This document shows positions 34,027-42,800 of a stretch of 64,000 nucleotides of DNA, in pieces (positions within the stretch are counted from its first letter, which is position 1; each line of letters begins with the position of its first letter). Both the position numbers and the translations under genes were made by a program. Source of the DNA: an uncultured Fluviicola sp. (GTDB lineage Bacteria > Bacteroidota > Bacteroidia > Flavobacteriales > Crocinitomicaceae); the NCBI RefSeq assembly GCF_946478805.1, contig NZ_CAMLDC010000003.1, positions 223,396 to 287,395 on the forward strand, in the 5' to 3' direction. A model generated the notes under the pieces. That model was given only the letters and a program-made list of their open reading frames with translations, searched no databases and was not told the origin of the DNA.

Positions 34027-34902
34027 TTATTTCTTCACCCTAATTCCGATCACATTGGGCAATCGCCAAAAGGTTTCATTCGTATCCTTCGCGTAAGTCC
34101 CTGAAACGTAACTCCCCACCTTCTGCAAACAGAAATCTCCAATGCTAACATATAAGCTGGTTTCCGGTCCGCCTTCCATGTAAATAGCATTGTGCAACGG
34201 AGTTGGAAACTGCTTCATGAAAGTAATCATCTGATTTTGGGAAAAAGGAGAACGATTAAATAGAATAATCAGATTTTCCTGGTCGTCATGCGCACAAACC
34301 AACATGCTGCATGACTGATTTTTCTTCCAGTTCATTGGGTTCCCGGAACAGTCCAACATACGCAATCCTTGAGCGAAACTGGCATATTTATTCCGGATCG
34401 AGTCGAAAGTGACACACTGCATGTCATAAACCACCGCATCCGGTGCATTGACAGAATCCAAAGGATTGAGTGCAAACATGACATTCCAGCCTTCCTTGTA
34501 ACCAAATTGGTTATCGTGACTTCCATTTTTCAGTAATCCCCTACTGATCAATGGTTTTCCCAGATCATACATTCCTGCATTGAAAACAATATTCAGATTC
34601 ATGGTGTCAGCCCAAACATTTACAGGTTTTGATAAACTGTCCATTCCCGAAGCGGTAAACAGATCGAATTCCACTTCCCTGGGATTGATCTTTAGAATTG
34701 TCAGTTTGGAATCTCCGATAATGGATCTTACTGGTGCGTCCGTTTCACAAAATTGGACTCCTTTACCAATTTGCCTCCATTTCACAACCAGGTCCATCGT
34801 ATCTTTCGGTCGTTTGTAGAGCGTATCTGTCCTATCCTGACCGAAAGTCCAGCTCGAGCAAACTAAAATAAGGATGACAACTCCGATACTATGTTTTCTC
34901 AT
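34027..34902 (-). CDS. Phosphodiester glycosidase family protein (NAGPA/DUF2233)
   Basis: 291 residues from the ATG at 34902, with a signal peptide ending at WTFGQ. The longer reading begins inside the upstream gene and has no signal. The NAGPA-like domain is visible: FNAGMYDLGKPLISRGLLKNG near residue 115 and LLNRSPFSQ-type and MEGGPETSLYV segments near the C-terminus (NAIYMEGGPE, key Gly-Gly). Family members remove alpha-GlcNAc from phosphodiesters, or act on peptidoglycan and teichoic-type linkages. Periplasmic. It overlaps the lysozyme-like gene by 14 bases. Confidence 0.85.
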   Translation of the reverse strand: MRKHSIGVVILILVCSSWTFGQDRTDTLYKRPKDTMDLVVKWRQIGKGVQFCETDAPVRSIIGDSKLTILKINPREVEFDLFTASGMDSLSKPVNVWADTMNLNIVFNAGMYDLGKPLISRGLLKNGSHDNQFGYKEGWNVMFALNPLDSVNAPDAVVYDMQCVTFDSIRNKYASFAQGLRMLDCSGNPMNWKKNQSCSMLVCAHDDQENLIILFNRSPFSQNQMITFMKQFPTPLHNAIYMEGGPETSLYVSIGDFCLQKVGSYVSGTYAKDTNETFWRLPNVIGIRVKK

Positions 34903-36046
34903 TCCAATCAAACTTCTTTTTTTCAAATGGGAACAAATCAAAAAGTTCTCCTGAATAATAGAACTGGTAAGCAATCGCTCCAAAGGAATAGGGCTTTTCA
35001 TAAATTTGGATTGTGGAACCACCTACCCGCGGATTTGACTTCGGTTTTGATTGAGGATAACCGACATTGAATAAGGTAGCCAGGATTTCGGGGCGTTTAT
35101 CAATTGGAAAACCTTCCTTTTCCCACTGAACCTTCACCTGTTTCAGGAACAAAGCTGCGTACAGATAAGAATAATAATGATTATGAAAGTCCGTCAGGCG
35201 ATCAATGCGTTCCTTGTTAATAGTTGCAGTATCCTGACCCTGAAAATCCAACAGTCCTTCATACTGAGGTCCTAAATAGTAAATACTGCCCGGGTCTTTC
35301 AAGTGTTGTTCTATATTCCTTGCAGTCAATTCTTTAATCCCGGTTACACCGAAGGAGAATTGTGATTCCACAGAAAGCACTTTCAAAGGTCCTATCCATT
35401 TTTTATATGCTTCGCGGGAAGAATTGAACAGGCGAATTTGCTCCCCAACCAGGCAGGAAACAATCAATCTTCCTTCCACTCCAGTTTGATTCGCAACCGA
35501 GTCGATCAGTTTCTTATCCTTTGAAACGGCCTCTTTGAATGTTTTCCACTCTGCAATATTCATCCACTCAAAAGCACTTAAGGTCGTTACCTCCTTTGTT
35601 CTTTTTGCATTGAATTTGATTTTTGATAATGCTCTTTGGTATGATTTGTTCTCTTTCAATTGTAAATCCACCGCATCCAACATACGGATCACTTCATAGC
35701 TATCTGTCCCCTTTTGCAAAACAGAAAGAATGTACTGCGCATTTTGCGGGTAAAATTCATTCAAAACAATGATTCGCTCCATTACTTCGTAACGCTTCTG
35801 AACCATCGTTGCGCTATCCACCTTAAAATCCTGGTTGTATTTATCCTGCATCTCCTGGAAGTAGCGATTGTTCGAATCCACGATGCCCCCTTCCTTTGTC
35901 CATCCCATCTGGATGGCAGCGTAAGAAACTGTTAAAAAGAATCCAATTGCAGCAAATGCAAACGTCAGGGTATAGAATGGTATCTTAAACCATTTACTTT
36001 TAAAGAATCGTTTCACGAAAGTTTGAATTTTCCTGCAAAAGTACAT
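34889..36046 (-). CDS. Membrane-anchored lysozyme-like protein, tentative
   Basis: 385 residues from the ATG at 36046; a TTG three codons upstream and a GTG at 36016 are alternatives. One N-terminal membrane segment (about 21-43), then a helical periplasmic domain. The middle (GVEGRLIVSCLVGEQIRLF near 188, SVESQFSFGVTGIKELTARN near 224) resembles a lysozyme-fold glycosidase with a catalytic Glu and a G-x-x-G-x-x-Q-like stretch, and the C-terminal RPEILATLFNVGYP and GGSTIQIYEKPYSFGA segments fit the same fold. I cannot name the family with certainty. Coupled to the phosphodiester glycosidase, suggesting joint wall-glycan work. Confidence 0.5.
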   Translation of the reverse strand: MYFCRKIQTFVKRFFKSKWFKIPFYTLTFAFAAIGFFLTVSYAAIQMGWTKEGGIVDSNNRYFQEMQDKYNQDFKVDSATMVQKRYEVMERIIVLNEFYPQNAQYILSVLQKGTDSYEVIRMLDAVDLQLKENKSYQRALSKIKFNAKRTKEVTTLSAFEWMNIAEWKTFKEAVSKDKKLIDSVANQTGVEGRLIVSCLVGEQIRLFNSSREAYKKWIGPLKVLSVESQFSFGVTGIKELTARNIEQHLKDPGSIYYLGPQYEGLLDFQGQDTATINKERIDRLTDFHNHYYSYLYAALFLKQVKVQWEKEGFPIDKRPEILATLFNVGYPQSKPKSNPRVGGSTIQIYEKPYSFGAIAYQFYYSGELFDLFPFEKKKFDWNEKT

Positions 36047-36223
36047 CGTAATCAATGAAGTTGATTCGAATTAGTAAATAAAAATCAATTAGTTAGGTTG
36101 TTTAACTGCGGGCTGGAAAAAACCGTTGCGCACAATACTAAATCCTCCTTAGATCAAAAAAAATTTAATTCTCAACAAAAAAGCCTTACTTTTCCAAGCT
36201 TAACAACACTTAATCATATCCTT

Positions 36224-37753
36224 ATGAAGACCCTTCTTTTTTCCTTGTTGATCATAAGTACTATTTCTCATGCCCAAGATTCGCTTTACTCAAAGGTAAT
36301 TGTAAGTACCACCAATAATTATTCCGTAGAATCTGGTTCTCTTGATAAGTACCATCACATTGGTCAAACAGGATCAACACAAACACAGGGTTTCTTTACC
36401 TATCTGGATAGTTTGGGAACTATTCTGTACAATCAATACTACAGTGTTTCCAATGATGATAATCAAACACATTTTGATCAGATCATTTCAAGTTCCGATG
36501 ACCGGTTTGTAATGTGTGGAAGTAGTTATTTGAACACTACGAATAAATGGATTGGCAACTTAACAAAAGTGGATTCTACCGGTTCCATAATCTGGTCGAA
36601 ACAGCTTAAAGGAACAAACGGGAATTCATTTAATTTGATGGACGTATCCGAATCATCTGATTCTACTTATTTAACCATAGGTGTTGACCTGGAAGATTTT
36701 AATGCTGCTTTCTTTGAGATTGACCGAAATGGAAACACCTTGAATTCATTCACATTAACCAGTTCCGCCGGATATTTTTCTTTTACCGGTATCTTAGAAA
36801 TTTCGGATACAAGCATCGTACTTATCGGCTCTGAAAACATACCATTCCAGGATCCGAAAGCAATCATCATTTGCTGCAGTAAAACAGGAAGCATTTATTG
36901 GACCAACTCGATGAATAACGCTGTTTTCGCCAAAGGGGAACAAGGAACACAATCCATCTGGATACCTACACGATATAATTATGAATTGGCAATTACCTCC
37001 CTTGATAAGTCTGGACAATTCAACTCATTAAACACCTACGGGCATAATTATTCATCTGCAGAAGATGCTGAAATAGCTGTCATAAAGGATTCCACAGTAG
37101 TGCTGTCTTACGGGGAAAATCATATTCCAAGTGCCATTTTACTGAAAACGGTCATCGGATCAACTGTCTTTTCCACGTTATATCCTCAGTTTTGTCCAAC
37201 CGATCTAATCAAGCGGGAAAATGAGGGAATGTATGTTTTGGGAACCGGCCCGCTTTACGGCATTAAAAAATTCAATTCTTTTGATCATTCTTCGATCGTT
37301 CGGATGGATAGTTCTTTCTCTGAATCTATCTGCATATACAGCAGTGGATCAGGAAATGCGATGAATATTCCTCTAACCAATTCCTCATTAACATCCTTAA
37401 GTATCGGTGCACCCGGATCAGTGGCTAATCTGGACCTGGTGAGTGAAGTTGCCAGCTTAGAAAGTTATTTTGGTTGTGTTGATTTCCTTGGTTCATTGGA
37501 TGAAAATGAATCGAATTTTCTCAGTATTTATCCCAATCCCGGAAATGGCAAGTTGACGGTTGAAAACGCAAGTAATCAACCTTGTATATTGATAATCAGA
37601 AATTCCCTAGGCATTTTATTGGATCAGGAAAAATTGACTTCCACCAATCAGTCAGTCGATTTGTGTGCATTAGCGGCAGGATGGTACGTTCTTGAATTGG
37701 TGGAAATGGAAACCGGAAATCGTGTAGGGAAACAAGTATTCATCAAAAATTAA
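36224..37753 (+). CDS. Secreted T9SS type A cargo protein
   Basis: 509 residues from the ATG at 36224, where the signal peptide begins (MKTLLFSLLIISTISHAQ); the upstream in-frame extension to 36098 looks non-coding. The body is Ser/Asn/Thr-rich and made of repeated beta strands of the form VKIDSTGSIIWSKQL and EIDRNGNTLNSF, a beta-propeller-like pattern with a D-x-x-G-x-x-x-W motif in several blades. The last 80 residues are a type A sorting domain (IYPNPGNGKLTVE and QVFIKN). Secreted; enzymatic role unknown. Confidence 0.8.
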   Translation: MKTLLFSLLIISTISHAQDSLYSKVIVSTTNNYSVESGSLDKYHHIGQTGSTQTQGFFTYLDSLGTILYNQYYSVSNDDNQTHFDQIISSSDDRFVMCGSSYLNTTNKWIGNLTKVDSTGSIIWSKQLKGTNGNSFNLMDVSESSDSTYLTIGVDLEDFNAAFFEIDRNGNTLNSFTLTSSAGYFSFTGILEISDTSIVLIGSENIPFQDPKAIIICCSKTGSIYWTNSMNNAVFAKGEQGTQSIWIPTRYNYELAITSLDKSGQFNSLNTYGHNYSSAEDAEIAVIKDSTVVLSYGENHIPSAILLKTVIGSTVFSTLYPQFCPTDLIKRENEGMYVLGTGPLYGIKKFNSFDHSSIVRMDSSFSESICIYSSGSGNAMNIPLTNSSLTSLSIGAPGSVANLDLVSEVASLESYFGCVDFLGSLDENESNFLSIYPNPGNGKLTVENASNQPCILIIRNSLGILLDQEKLTSTNQSVDLCALAAGWYVLELVEMETGNRVGKQVFIKN

Positions 37754-37758
37754 ATTGT

Positions 37759-38310
37759 TTATTCTTTCAATCTCACAAAACGACTGTATTCAGGCATGTG
37801 AAAAGGTTGAACTCCATATCCTTCCGTACTTGGATACGAGGAATGCAGCCACAACACTTTGTTTTCCACATCAATTTTTGCAACAATACCGCAATGTCCC
37901 CACGAATTGGGATACCAAAACTGCACAAAATCTCCGGGCAAGACTTGCCTGCGGTCAAAGATTTCAACTCCTTTCCCTTTTGAAACAAGCGCATATACTA
38001 CTCCTGTAGGATAAGGTGAACCAGTTTCAATTTGTTTATAAACTTCTTTGAGATTTTCCCGAGGCTGATCGATTCGGATATTGATGGTGTCTTGAGACGT
38101 CAGATCCATGAAGTGTCCAAGCACCCCGATTACAAATTCGGTACAAACGGAACTTTCATAACTTGGAGAAATCATCCTGCCATAGGTAACAGTCGTATCC
38201 AAAACCTGTTGATTCAGGACAGGAAGTGGAATGGTCCCATCACTCAGCGGTTGCTGAGCTTTGCTCATGAATGAGATGATACAGGTGATGATTAAAACGG
38301 CTATTTTCAT
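37759..38310 (-). CDS. Secreted papain-like (CHAP/NlpC-P60-type) hydrolase
   Basis: 183 residues with a signal peptide ending at KAQQ. A candidate catalytic Cys sits in SSVCTEFVIGVL near residue 54, and His in NSWGHCGIVAKI near 136, after LPGDFVQFWYP, the order found in CHAP and NlpC/P60 amidases. These cleave peptide bonds of peptidoglycan, but other amidase roles are possible. Convergent with the preceding T9SS gene at 5 bases, divergent from a small membrane protein. No operon partner. Confidence 0.7.
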   Translation of the reverse strand: MKIAVLIITCIISFMSKAQQPLSDGTIPLPVLNQQVLDTTVTYGRMISPSYESSVCTEFVIGVLGHFMDLTSQDTINIRIDQPRENLKEVYKQIETGSPYPTGVVYALVSKGKGVEIFDRRQVLPGDFVQFWYPNSWGHCGIVAKIDVENKVLWLHSSYPSTEGYGVQPFHMPEYSRFVRLKE

Positions 38311-38350
38311 ACTAGTTTTCTACACTCAAAATACGAATCGAAAGATATAT

Positions 38351-38358
38351 TAATTTTG
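38351..38358 (+). promoter_or_regulatory. -7 element of membrane protein gene
   Basis: TAATTTTG ends 9 bases before the ATG at 38368 and 18 bases before the second ATG at 38377. Confidence 0.55.
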
Positions 38359-38367
38359 ACAACTTAA

Positions 38368-38919
38368 ATGCTAAAAATGGAACAACCTCTTCGCATAACT
38401 TCCGAAAAAATTGAACTTTCAAATTTCAAATTGAATAAAACGGGCTATTTTATCGCCTTGTTCTTGATGTATTTATTGATTGCGCTTCCTGTACTTGCAT
38501 TTACGCTCATTGTTTCATTCGGAGGAAGACCCGCTTTTGGACTAATTCTTTTCAGTATTTTCATGGGATTTGGAGCTTATTTCTTTTACCGGTTGGCAAC
38601 TTGGAACAAATATGGAAAGGAAAACTTCATACTTGATCAGGAACGAAATTTGTTCATCTATCAACCGGAAGCAAAAAAAATATCTTATAAGATCATTGAA
38701 TTCAAGATCGAAACCCTGGAAGTCTCCATTATCAATTCAGGCGAAAATGTGGATTACCAAGGTTCAAAATACAGTACTTCTTGGTTGAAATTAGACGATG
38801 GTGTGACTACCATACATACGAATATTAAAAGTCCTAAAATGATCTTGGAGGAATTGCTTAAAAAATTGGAGGAATGGGGAATCAGTACGAATCTTTTATT
38901 GGATGAAATGAAAGATTAG
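38368..38919 (+). CDS. Small membrane protein of unknown function
   Basis: 183 residues with two membrane helices close together (about residues 28-50 and 54-76), an N-terminal 25-residue cytosolic part and a C-terminal domain of about 100 residues that looks like a soluble beta/alpha fold (WNKYGKENFILDQERN; YSTSWLKLDDG). Starts at 38368 or at 38377 (MEQPLR); the second places the start codon further from the promoter element. No family recognised. Confidence 0.68.
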   Translation: MLKMEQPLRITSEKIELSNFKLNKTGYFIALFLMYLLIALPVLAFTLIVSFGGRPAFGLILFSIFMGFGAYFFYRLATWNKYGKENFILDQERNLFIYQPEAKKISYKIIEFKIETLEVSIINSGENVDYQGSKYSTSWLKLDDGVTTIHTNIKSPKMILEELLKKLEEWGISTNLLLDEMKD

Positions 38920-38939
38920 TGACCTTCATATTTTATCTT

Positions 38940-38971
38940 TTGCTTCATTAATGGGTTTTATCCTACCTTTG
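38940..38971 (+). promoter_or_regulatory. Promoter of DUF1456 gene
   Basis: TTG (38940-38942), 21-base spacer, TACCTTTG (38964-38971). The element ends 4 bases before the ATG at 38976, so the transcript may be leaderless. Confidence 0.72.
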
Positions 38972-38975
38972 CCAC

Positions 38976-39443
38976 ATGGATAACAATTACATCTTTTACA
39001 AGCTGCGCAAAATTTACCAATGGGATGAAGAAAAAATCGGGAACCTGTTCAAATCGGTTGAATTCTTTGTTTCTCCCCTGGATATTTTTGCCTGGATGAA
39101 ACAAGAACAATTCGAAGGATTCAAGGTAATGCCCGATCAGGCTTTAGCAGCACTTTTAAATGGGTTTATTGTAGATAAAAGAGGATTGAAAGATGGAAAA
39201 ATTCCTGAAGCTGAAGAAAAACTGACCAACAACATCATTTTCCGCAAATTGCGGATCGCATTGAATTTCAAGGACGATGATATCATTGAAACCTTGAAGA
39301 CAGCCGATATCCGTATTGGAAAACCGGAACTGAATGCGTTTTTCAGAGATCCCAAACATGCACATTACCGGGTTTGCGGAGACCAATTCCTTCGAAATTT
39401 TCTTCGTGGATTACAATTGGAGAGCTATAAGAATCAGAAATAA
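38976..39443 (+). CDS. DUF1456 family protein (YehS-like)
   Basis: 155 residues, two copies of an about 70-residue helical unit: NNYIFYKLRKIYQWDEEKI at residues 3-21 and NNIIFRKLRIALNFKDDDI at about 84-102, each followed by an FFV/F-x-x-P-like segment and a terminal xxLNGFI or LRNFLRGLQ helix. This internal duplication is the hallmark of DUF1456. Cytoplasmic and conserved in many proteobacteria and Bacteroidota; function unknown. Single gene with a consensus promoter. Confidence 0.92.
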   Translation: MDNNYIFYKLRKIYQWDEEKIGNLFKSVEFFVSPLDIFAWMKQEQFEGFKVMPDQALAALLNGFIVDKRGLKDGKIPEAEEKLTNNIIFRKLRIALNFKDDDIIETLKTADIRIGKPELNAFFRDPKHAHYRVCGDQFLRNFLRGLQLESYKNQK

Positions 39444-39461
39444 ATCATTAAAGGGAGAAGC

Positions 39462-40178
39462 CTAGAACCTGAGTTTCGTCATCTCCAGGCTCAACAAATC
39501 GAAAATATGAAAAGTGTTGGGATTGATTTCCAACTCTAAAATGCATTTCAGAGCCTCATTCGCCATCAAAGTGCCAATTATGCCCGGAACAACTCCTAAA
39601 ACGCCATTATCCGAACAATTAGGAACATCTTCGGCATTCGGTGGTTCCGGAAAAAGATCTCTCAGATTTTTGCTCCCGTCGTGATTGAAAACAGCCAATT
39701 GGCCTTGAAATCCCAGGATACTTCCATAAACCAACGGTTTATTCAATTCCACACAAGTATCGTTAACAATATAACGCGTCAGGAAATTATCGCATCCATC
39801 TATTACCAGATCAAATTGGGAAAGGATGAACTCTGCATTGTCATCGTTTAAAGCGCAATCGAATAGTTCGATAACAGTATCCGGATTTTGGGCCAATGCT
39901 CTTTCTTTGGCAACTTCCGCTTTCTTCTTTCCAACATCTTGGGGCGTGTAAAGAACTTGTCGGTGCAAATTGGAATGCTCAATCACATCAAAATCCACAA
40001 TTCCGATCGTTCCGACTCCACATGCTGACAAATATTGGATAATCGGGCAACCCAAACCTCCCGCGCCGATGATAACAACTCGTGAATTCTTGAGTTTGAC
40101 TTGGCCAATCAGCCCAATCTCATCCAGGATGGTTTGCTTCGCATAGCGTTTCGCTTCGTTGGGACTAAACATGGTCAT
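39462..40178 (-). CDS. thiF: ThiS adenylyltransferase
   Basis: 238 residues. E1-like fold with the nucleotide loop VVIIGAGGLGCP near residue 33-44 and DVIEHSNLHRQVLY near 65-78. It activates the C-terminal Gly of ThiS by adenylation in thiamine thiazole synthesis. One zinc-site Cys is visible in PNCSDNGVLG but the C-terminal CxxC pair found in MoeB/E. coli ThiF is absent, so it may lack the structural zinc. Last gene of the thi operon and overlaps thiH by 14 bases. ATG at 40178, with another ATG two codons on. Confidence 0.92.
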   Translation of the reverse strand: MTMFSPNEAKRYAKQTILDEIGLIGQVKLKNSRVVIIGAGGLGCPIIQYLSACGVGTIGIVDFDVIEHSNLHRQVLYTPQDVGKKKAEVAKERALAQNPDTVIELFDCALNDDNAEFILSQFDLVIDGCDNFLTRYIVNDTCVELNKPLVYGSILGFQGQLAVFNHDGSKNLRDLFPEPPNAEDVPNCSDNGVLGVVPGIIGTLMANEALKCILELEINPNTFHIFDLLSLEMTKLRF

Positions 40179-41364
40179 TTATCTTTTTAGAAGTGATTTT
40201 TCCAACTTCAGAATCATCAGTCCTCCCCCTCTGTCCCCCTCCAAAGGGGGAAGAAGAAAGAAAACTTCTGTCCCAATCTTTCCAAACGGCTTCGTAACCC
40301 GCGTCCTGAATCAATTTCGCTATTTCCTCCACCGAACGTTCGTCCGAAATTTCAAACTGTTCCAAAGATTCCGGTTCCACCACATATCCTCCCGGATTGG
40401 TTTTGGACCCTGCACTCATGGTTGTCACTCCCAAAGGAATCACATGATTCCTGAAATGTTCCGATTCGCGTGTAGAAACAGATAGTTCCACGTCTTCATT
40501 CAACAATCGGTATGCACAAATCAACTGTACCAATTCACGATCACCGACAATCACATTGGGTTCAATAATTCCTTCCGCCGGCCGCATTCTTGGGAATGAG
40601 ATCGAATACTTGGTCTGCCAATAGGTTTTTTGAAGATAATCCAAGTGTAAAGCGCAAAAAAACGAGTCTGTCCGCCAATCTTCCAACCCGAGCAAAACTC
40701 CCAAGCCAATTTTATGTATCCCCGCTCTTCCACAACGATCAGGAGTATCCAGACGATATTCAAAATTGGATTTTTTTCCTTTCGGATGATACGCCTTATA
40801 AACGTCCTGATGATAGGTTTCCTGGTAAACCAAGACTGAATATACCCCCGCTTCATGCAAAACAGCATATTCTTCTTCGTCCAAAGGTTGAACTTCAATT
40901 GAAATATTGGCAAATTCATTTCGGATCAGATCCATTACCCGCTTGAAATAAGGAACATGAACCGACTGATTTGCTTCTCCGGTAACCAACAGGATGTGAT
41001 TGAATCCACGTTCTTTCAGATAAGCCACCTCTTGCAAAATCTCTGCGTCTGTCAAGGTTTTACGTCGGATTTTATTATCGAAACTGAAACCACAATACGT
41101 GCAGATGTTATTACATTCATTACTCAGGTACATCGGAGTATAAAGCTGAATAGTTTTTCCAAAACGTTTTTTTGTAAGTGCGTGGCTTTCCTGTGCCATT
41201 TGCTCCAAATAAGGTTCTGCAGCCGGTGAGATCAATGCTTTGAAATCTTCCAGGGTTCTCTTTTTAGAAGACAATGCCCGTTCCACATCCAACGCGGTTT
41301 TTGCGTAGATGGAAGACTTGACTTCATCCCAATTGGTATTTTGAAAAAGTGTTTTGAAACTCAT
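40165..41364 (-). CDS. thiH: 2-iminoacetate synthase
   Basis: 399 residues, a radical SAM enzyme that splits tyrosine to dehydroglycine for the thiazole ring. The cluster site CNNICTYC covers C84, C88 and C91. The end of the domain (AVWKDWDRSFL) should be near 370, and the last 28 or so residues (SSSPFGGGQRGRTDD and on) are translated from a G-rich repeat at 40221-40252. A second copy of that repeat lies just upstream and supplies the ribosome site (GGGAGAGGAT before ATAAATG-like AAAATG). So the gene is bracketed by two copies. Family length is usually about 370. Confidence 0.93.
   Translation of the reverse strand: MSFKTLFQNTNWDEVKSSIYAKTALDVERALSSKKRTLEDFKALISPAAEPYLEQMAQESHALTKKRFGKTIQLYTPMYLSNECNNICTYCGFSFDNKIRRKTLTDAEILQEVAYLKERGFNHILLVTGEANQSVHVPYFKRVMDLIRNEFANISIEVQPLDEEEYAVLHEAGVYSVLVYQETYHQDVYKAYHPKGKKSNFEYRLDTPDRCGRAGIHKIGLGVLLGLEDWRTDSFFCALHLDYLQKTYWQTKYSISFPRMRPAEGIIEPNVIVGDRELVQLICAYRLLNEDVELSVSTRESEHFRNHVIPLGVTTMSAGSKTNPGGYVVEPESLEQFEISDERSVEEIAKLIQDAGYEAVWKDWDRSFLSSSPFGGGQRGRTDDSEVGKITSKKINDHV
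40221..40252 (-). repeat. G-rich repeat inside the thiH 3' end
   Basis: Minus strand TTCCCCCTTTGGAGGGGGAC followed by AGAGGGGGAGGA. It forms a TCCCCC/GGGGGA hairpin and matches the copy at 41368-41405 in 18 of 23 aligned bases of its 3' half. In reading frame it encodes SSPFGGGQRGR. Confidence 0.85.
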
Positions 41365-41367
41365 TTT

Positions 41368-41405
41368 ATCCTCTCCCTTTCTCCCTTTCCGCCATGACGG
41401 AGGGA
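41368..41405 (-). repeat. G-rich repeat upstream of thiH
   Basis: Minus strand TCCCTCCGTCATGGCGGA, then AAGGGAGAAAGGGAGAGGAT. A CCGTCATGGCGG inverted core precedes the purine-rich part, which ends 4 bases before the thiH start and works as its ribosome-binding site. Same orientation as the 40221 copy. Confidence 0.75.
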
Positions 41406-41413
41406 ACCAAATT

Positions 41414-42178
41414 TCACATATTCAAAAATCCTGTCAATGGACTTGACGCATTTGCGGAACTTGAAATTGCTCCCAAACCAGCTTCATAAGCCATTCTGCC
41501 GGATTCAACTGCCATCTTGAAAGCCAAAGCCATTTCCGCCGGATTTCTCGCTACTGCAATCGCCGTATTCACCAATACCGCATCAGCTCCCAATTCCATT
41601 GCGTAAGCCGCATGAGACGGAGCTCCAATTCCGGCATCGACAATCACGGGAACATTGCTTTGTTCAATAATAATCTCCAAAAAATCAGCTGTTTTCAAAC
41701 CCTTATTTGTTCCGATCGGCGCTCCTAAAGGCATTACTGCCGCAGTCCCAACATCTTCCAACCGTTTGCACAACACCGGATCAGCATGAATATATGGAAG
41801 TACAATAAATCCCAACTTAGCCAGTTCCTCAGTTGCTTTCAATGTTTCTATCGGATCGGGTAATAAATATTTCGGATCCGGATGAATTTCCAGTTTCAAC
41901 CAATTTGTTCCCATCGCTTCTCGTGCCAACTGAGCCGCAAAAACAGCCTCCTTGGCATTTCTAGCTCCGGATGTATTTGGTAATAAGTTGATGTGCCCAT
42001 GTTTCAAATGCGCCAGCAAGTCATCCGTTTCCGTTTCCAGATCTACTCGTTTCAATGCAACAGTCACCAATTCCGATTCGGAAGCCAAAACAGCTTCTTC
42101 CATTTGTTCGGAAGAACCGAATTTTCCGGTTCCTAAAAACAAGCGTGACTTAAATTCTCTATCTGCTATTTTAAGCAT
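41414..42178 (-). CDS. thiG: Thiazole synthase
   Basis: 254 residues, a TIM barrel that joins DXP, ThiS-thiocarboxylate and dehydroglycine into the thiazole ring. The Schiff-base lysine is K95 in [10 protein letters not shown], and [29 protein letters not shown] near the end is the phosphate-binding part (key G-x-G-x-PS and [10 protein letters not shown]). Overlaps thiE by 8 bases. Followed by a 49-base gap that holds a repeat before thiH. Confidence 0.97.
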   Translation of the reverse strand: MLKIADREFKSRLFLGTGKFGSSEQMEEAVLASESELVTVALKRVDLETETDDLLAHLKHGHINLLPNTSGARNAKEAVFAAQLAREAMGTNWLKLEIHPDPKYLLPDPIETLKATEELAKLGFIVLPYIHADPVLCKRLEDVGTAAVMPLGAPIGTNKGLKTADFLEIIIEQSNVPVIVDAGIGAPSHAAYAMELGADAVLVNTAIAVARNPAEMALAFKMAVESGRMAYEAGLGAISSSANASSPLTGFLNM

Positions 42179-42800
42179 AACTCAATTTTTGTTCAATTTC
42201 ACTTATCAGGGCCATTTTATCTGCAGAATCGGAAATCATTCCGGAAACAGCAATTCCATAAACACCCGTCTTTTTCAATAATTCCACATCGTTCCGGACA
42301 ATTCCGCCGATCGCATAAATGGGAATGGACAATCCAAGCATGTCCAATTCTTTTGCCACCCGCTGGTATCCTTCAAAACCCAAAAGCGGGCTCAACTTTT
42401 CTTTTGTTGAAGTAAAGCGCAATGGTCCCAACCCGACATAATCACATTTCTCTTTAATCCGTTGCAACACATCTTCCAGGGTATTTGCAGTACCACCTAT
42501 TATTTTTGTTGGTCCCAATTTGCTTCTCGCTTCTTCCACAGAAGAATCCGTAAGCCCCAAATGGACACCATCAGCATCCACTTCCCGGGCGATTTCAATC
42601 GAATCATTGATAATTAGCAAGGCATTCCCATAAGTACACCAAACTCGAGCTTGAGTTGCCACTTCCAAAACTGCGTGTTTCGAGCCATTTTTGAAACGGA
42701 CCTGGATCATCTTACAACCGGCTTCCAAAGCATCCAAAATGTTTTTCTTCTGCTCTTCAACGGTGTCTCCGTGAGATATGTATTGGATTCTAGTCAACAT
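42171..42800 (-). CDS. thiE: Thiamine phosphate synthase
   Basis: 209 residues, TIM barrel. It joins HMP-PP to the thiazole phosphate. Full ThiE motif set: IQVRFKNGS near 35, [22 protein letters not shown] near 61-82 (key ND and DGVHLG) and [18 protein letters not shown] near 127-144, unlike the paralogue two genes upstream. Overlaps thiD by 11 bases and thiG by 8. Confidence 0.95.
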   Translation of the reverse strand: MLTRIQYISHGDTVEEQKKNILDALEAGCKMIQVRFKNGSKHAVLEVATQARVWCTYGNALLIINDSIEIAREVDADGVHLGLTDSSVEEARSKLGPTKIIGGTANTLEDVLQRIKEKCDYVGLGPLRFTSTKEKLSPLLGFEGYQRVAKELDMLGLSIPIYAIGGIVRNDVELLKKTGVYGIAVSGMISDSADKMALISEIEQKLSYA

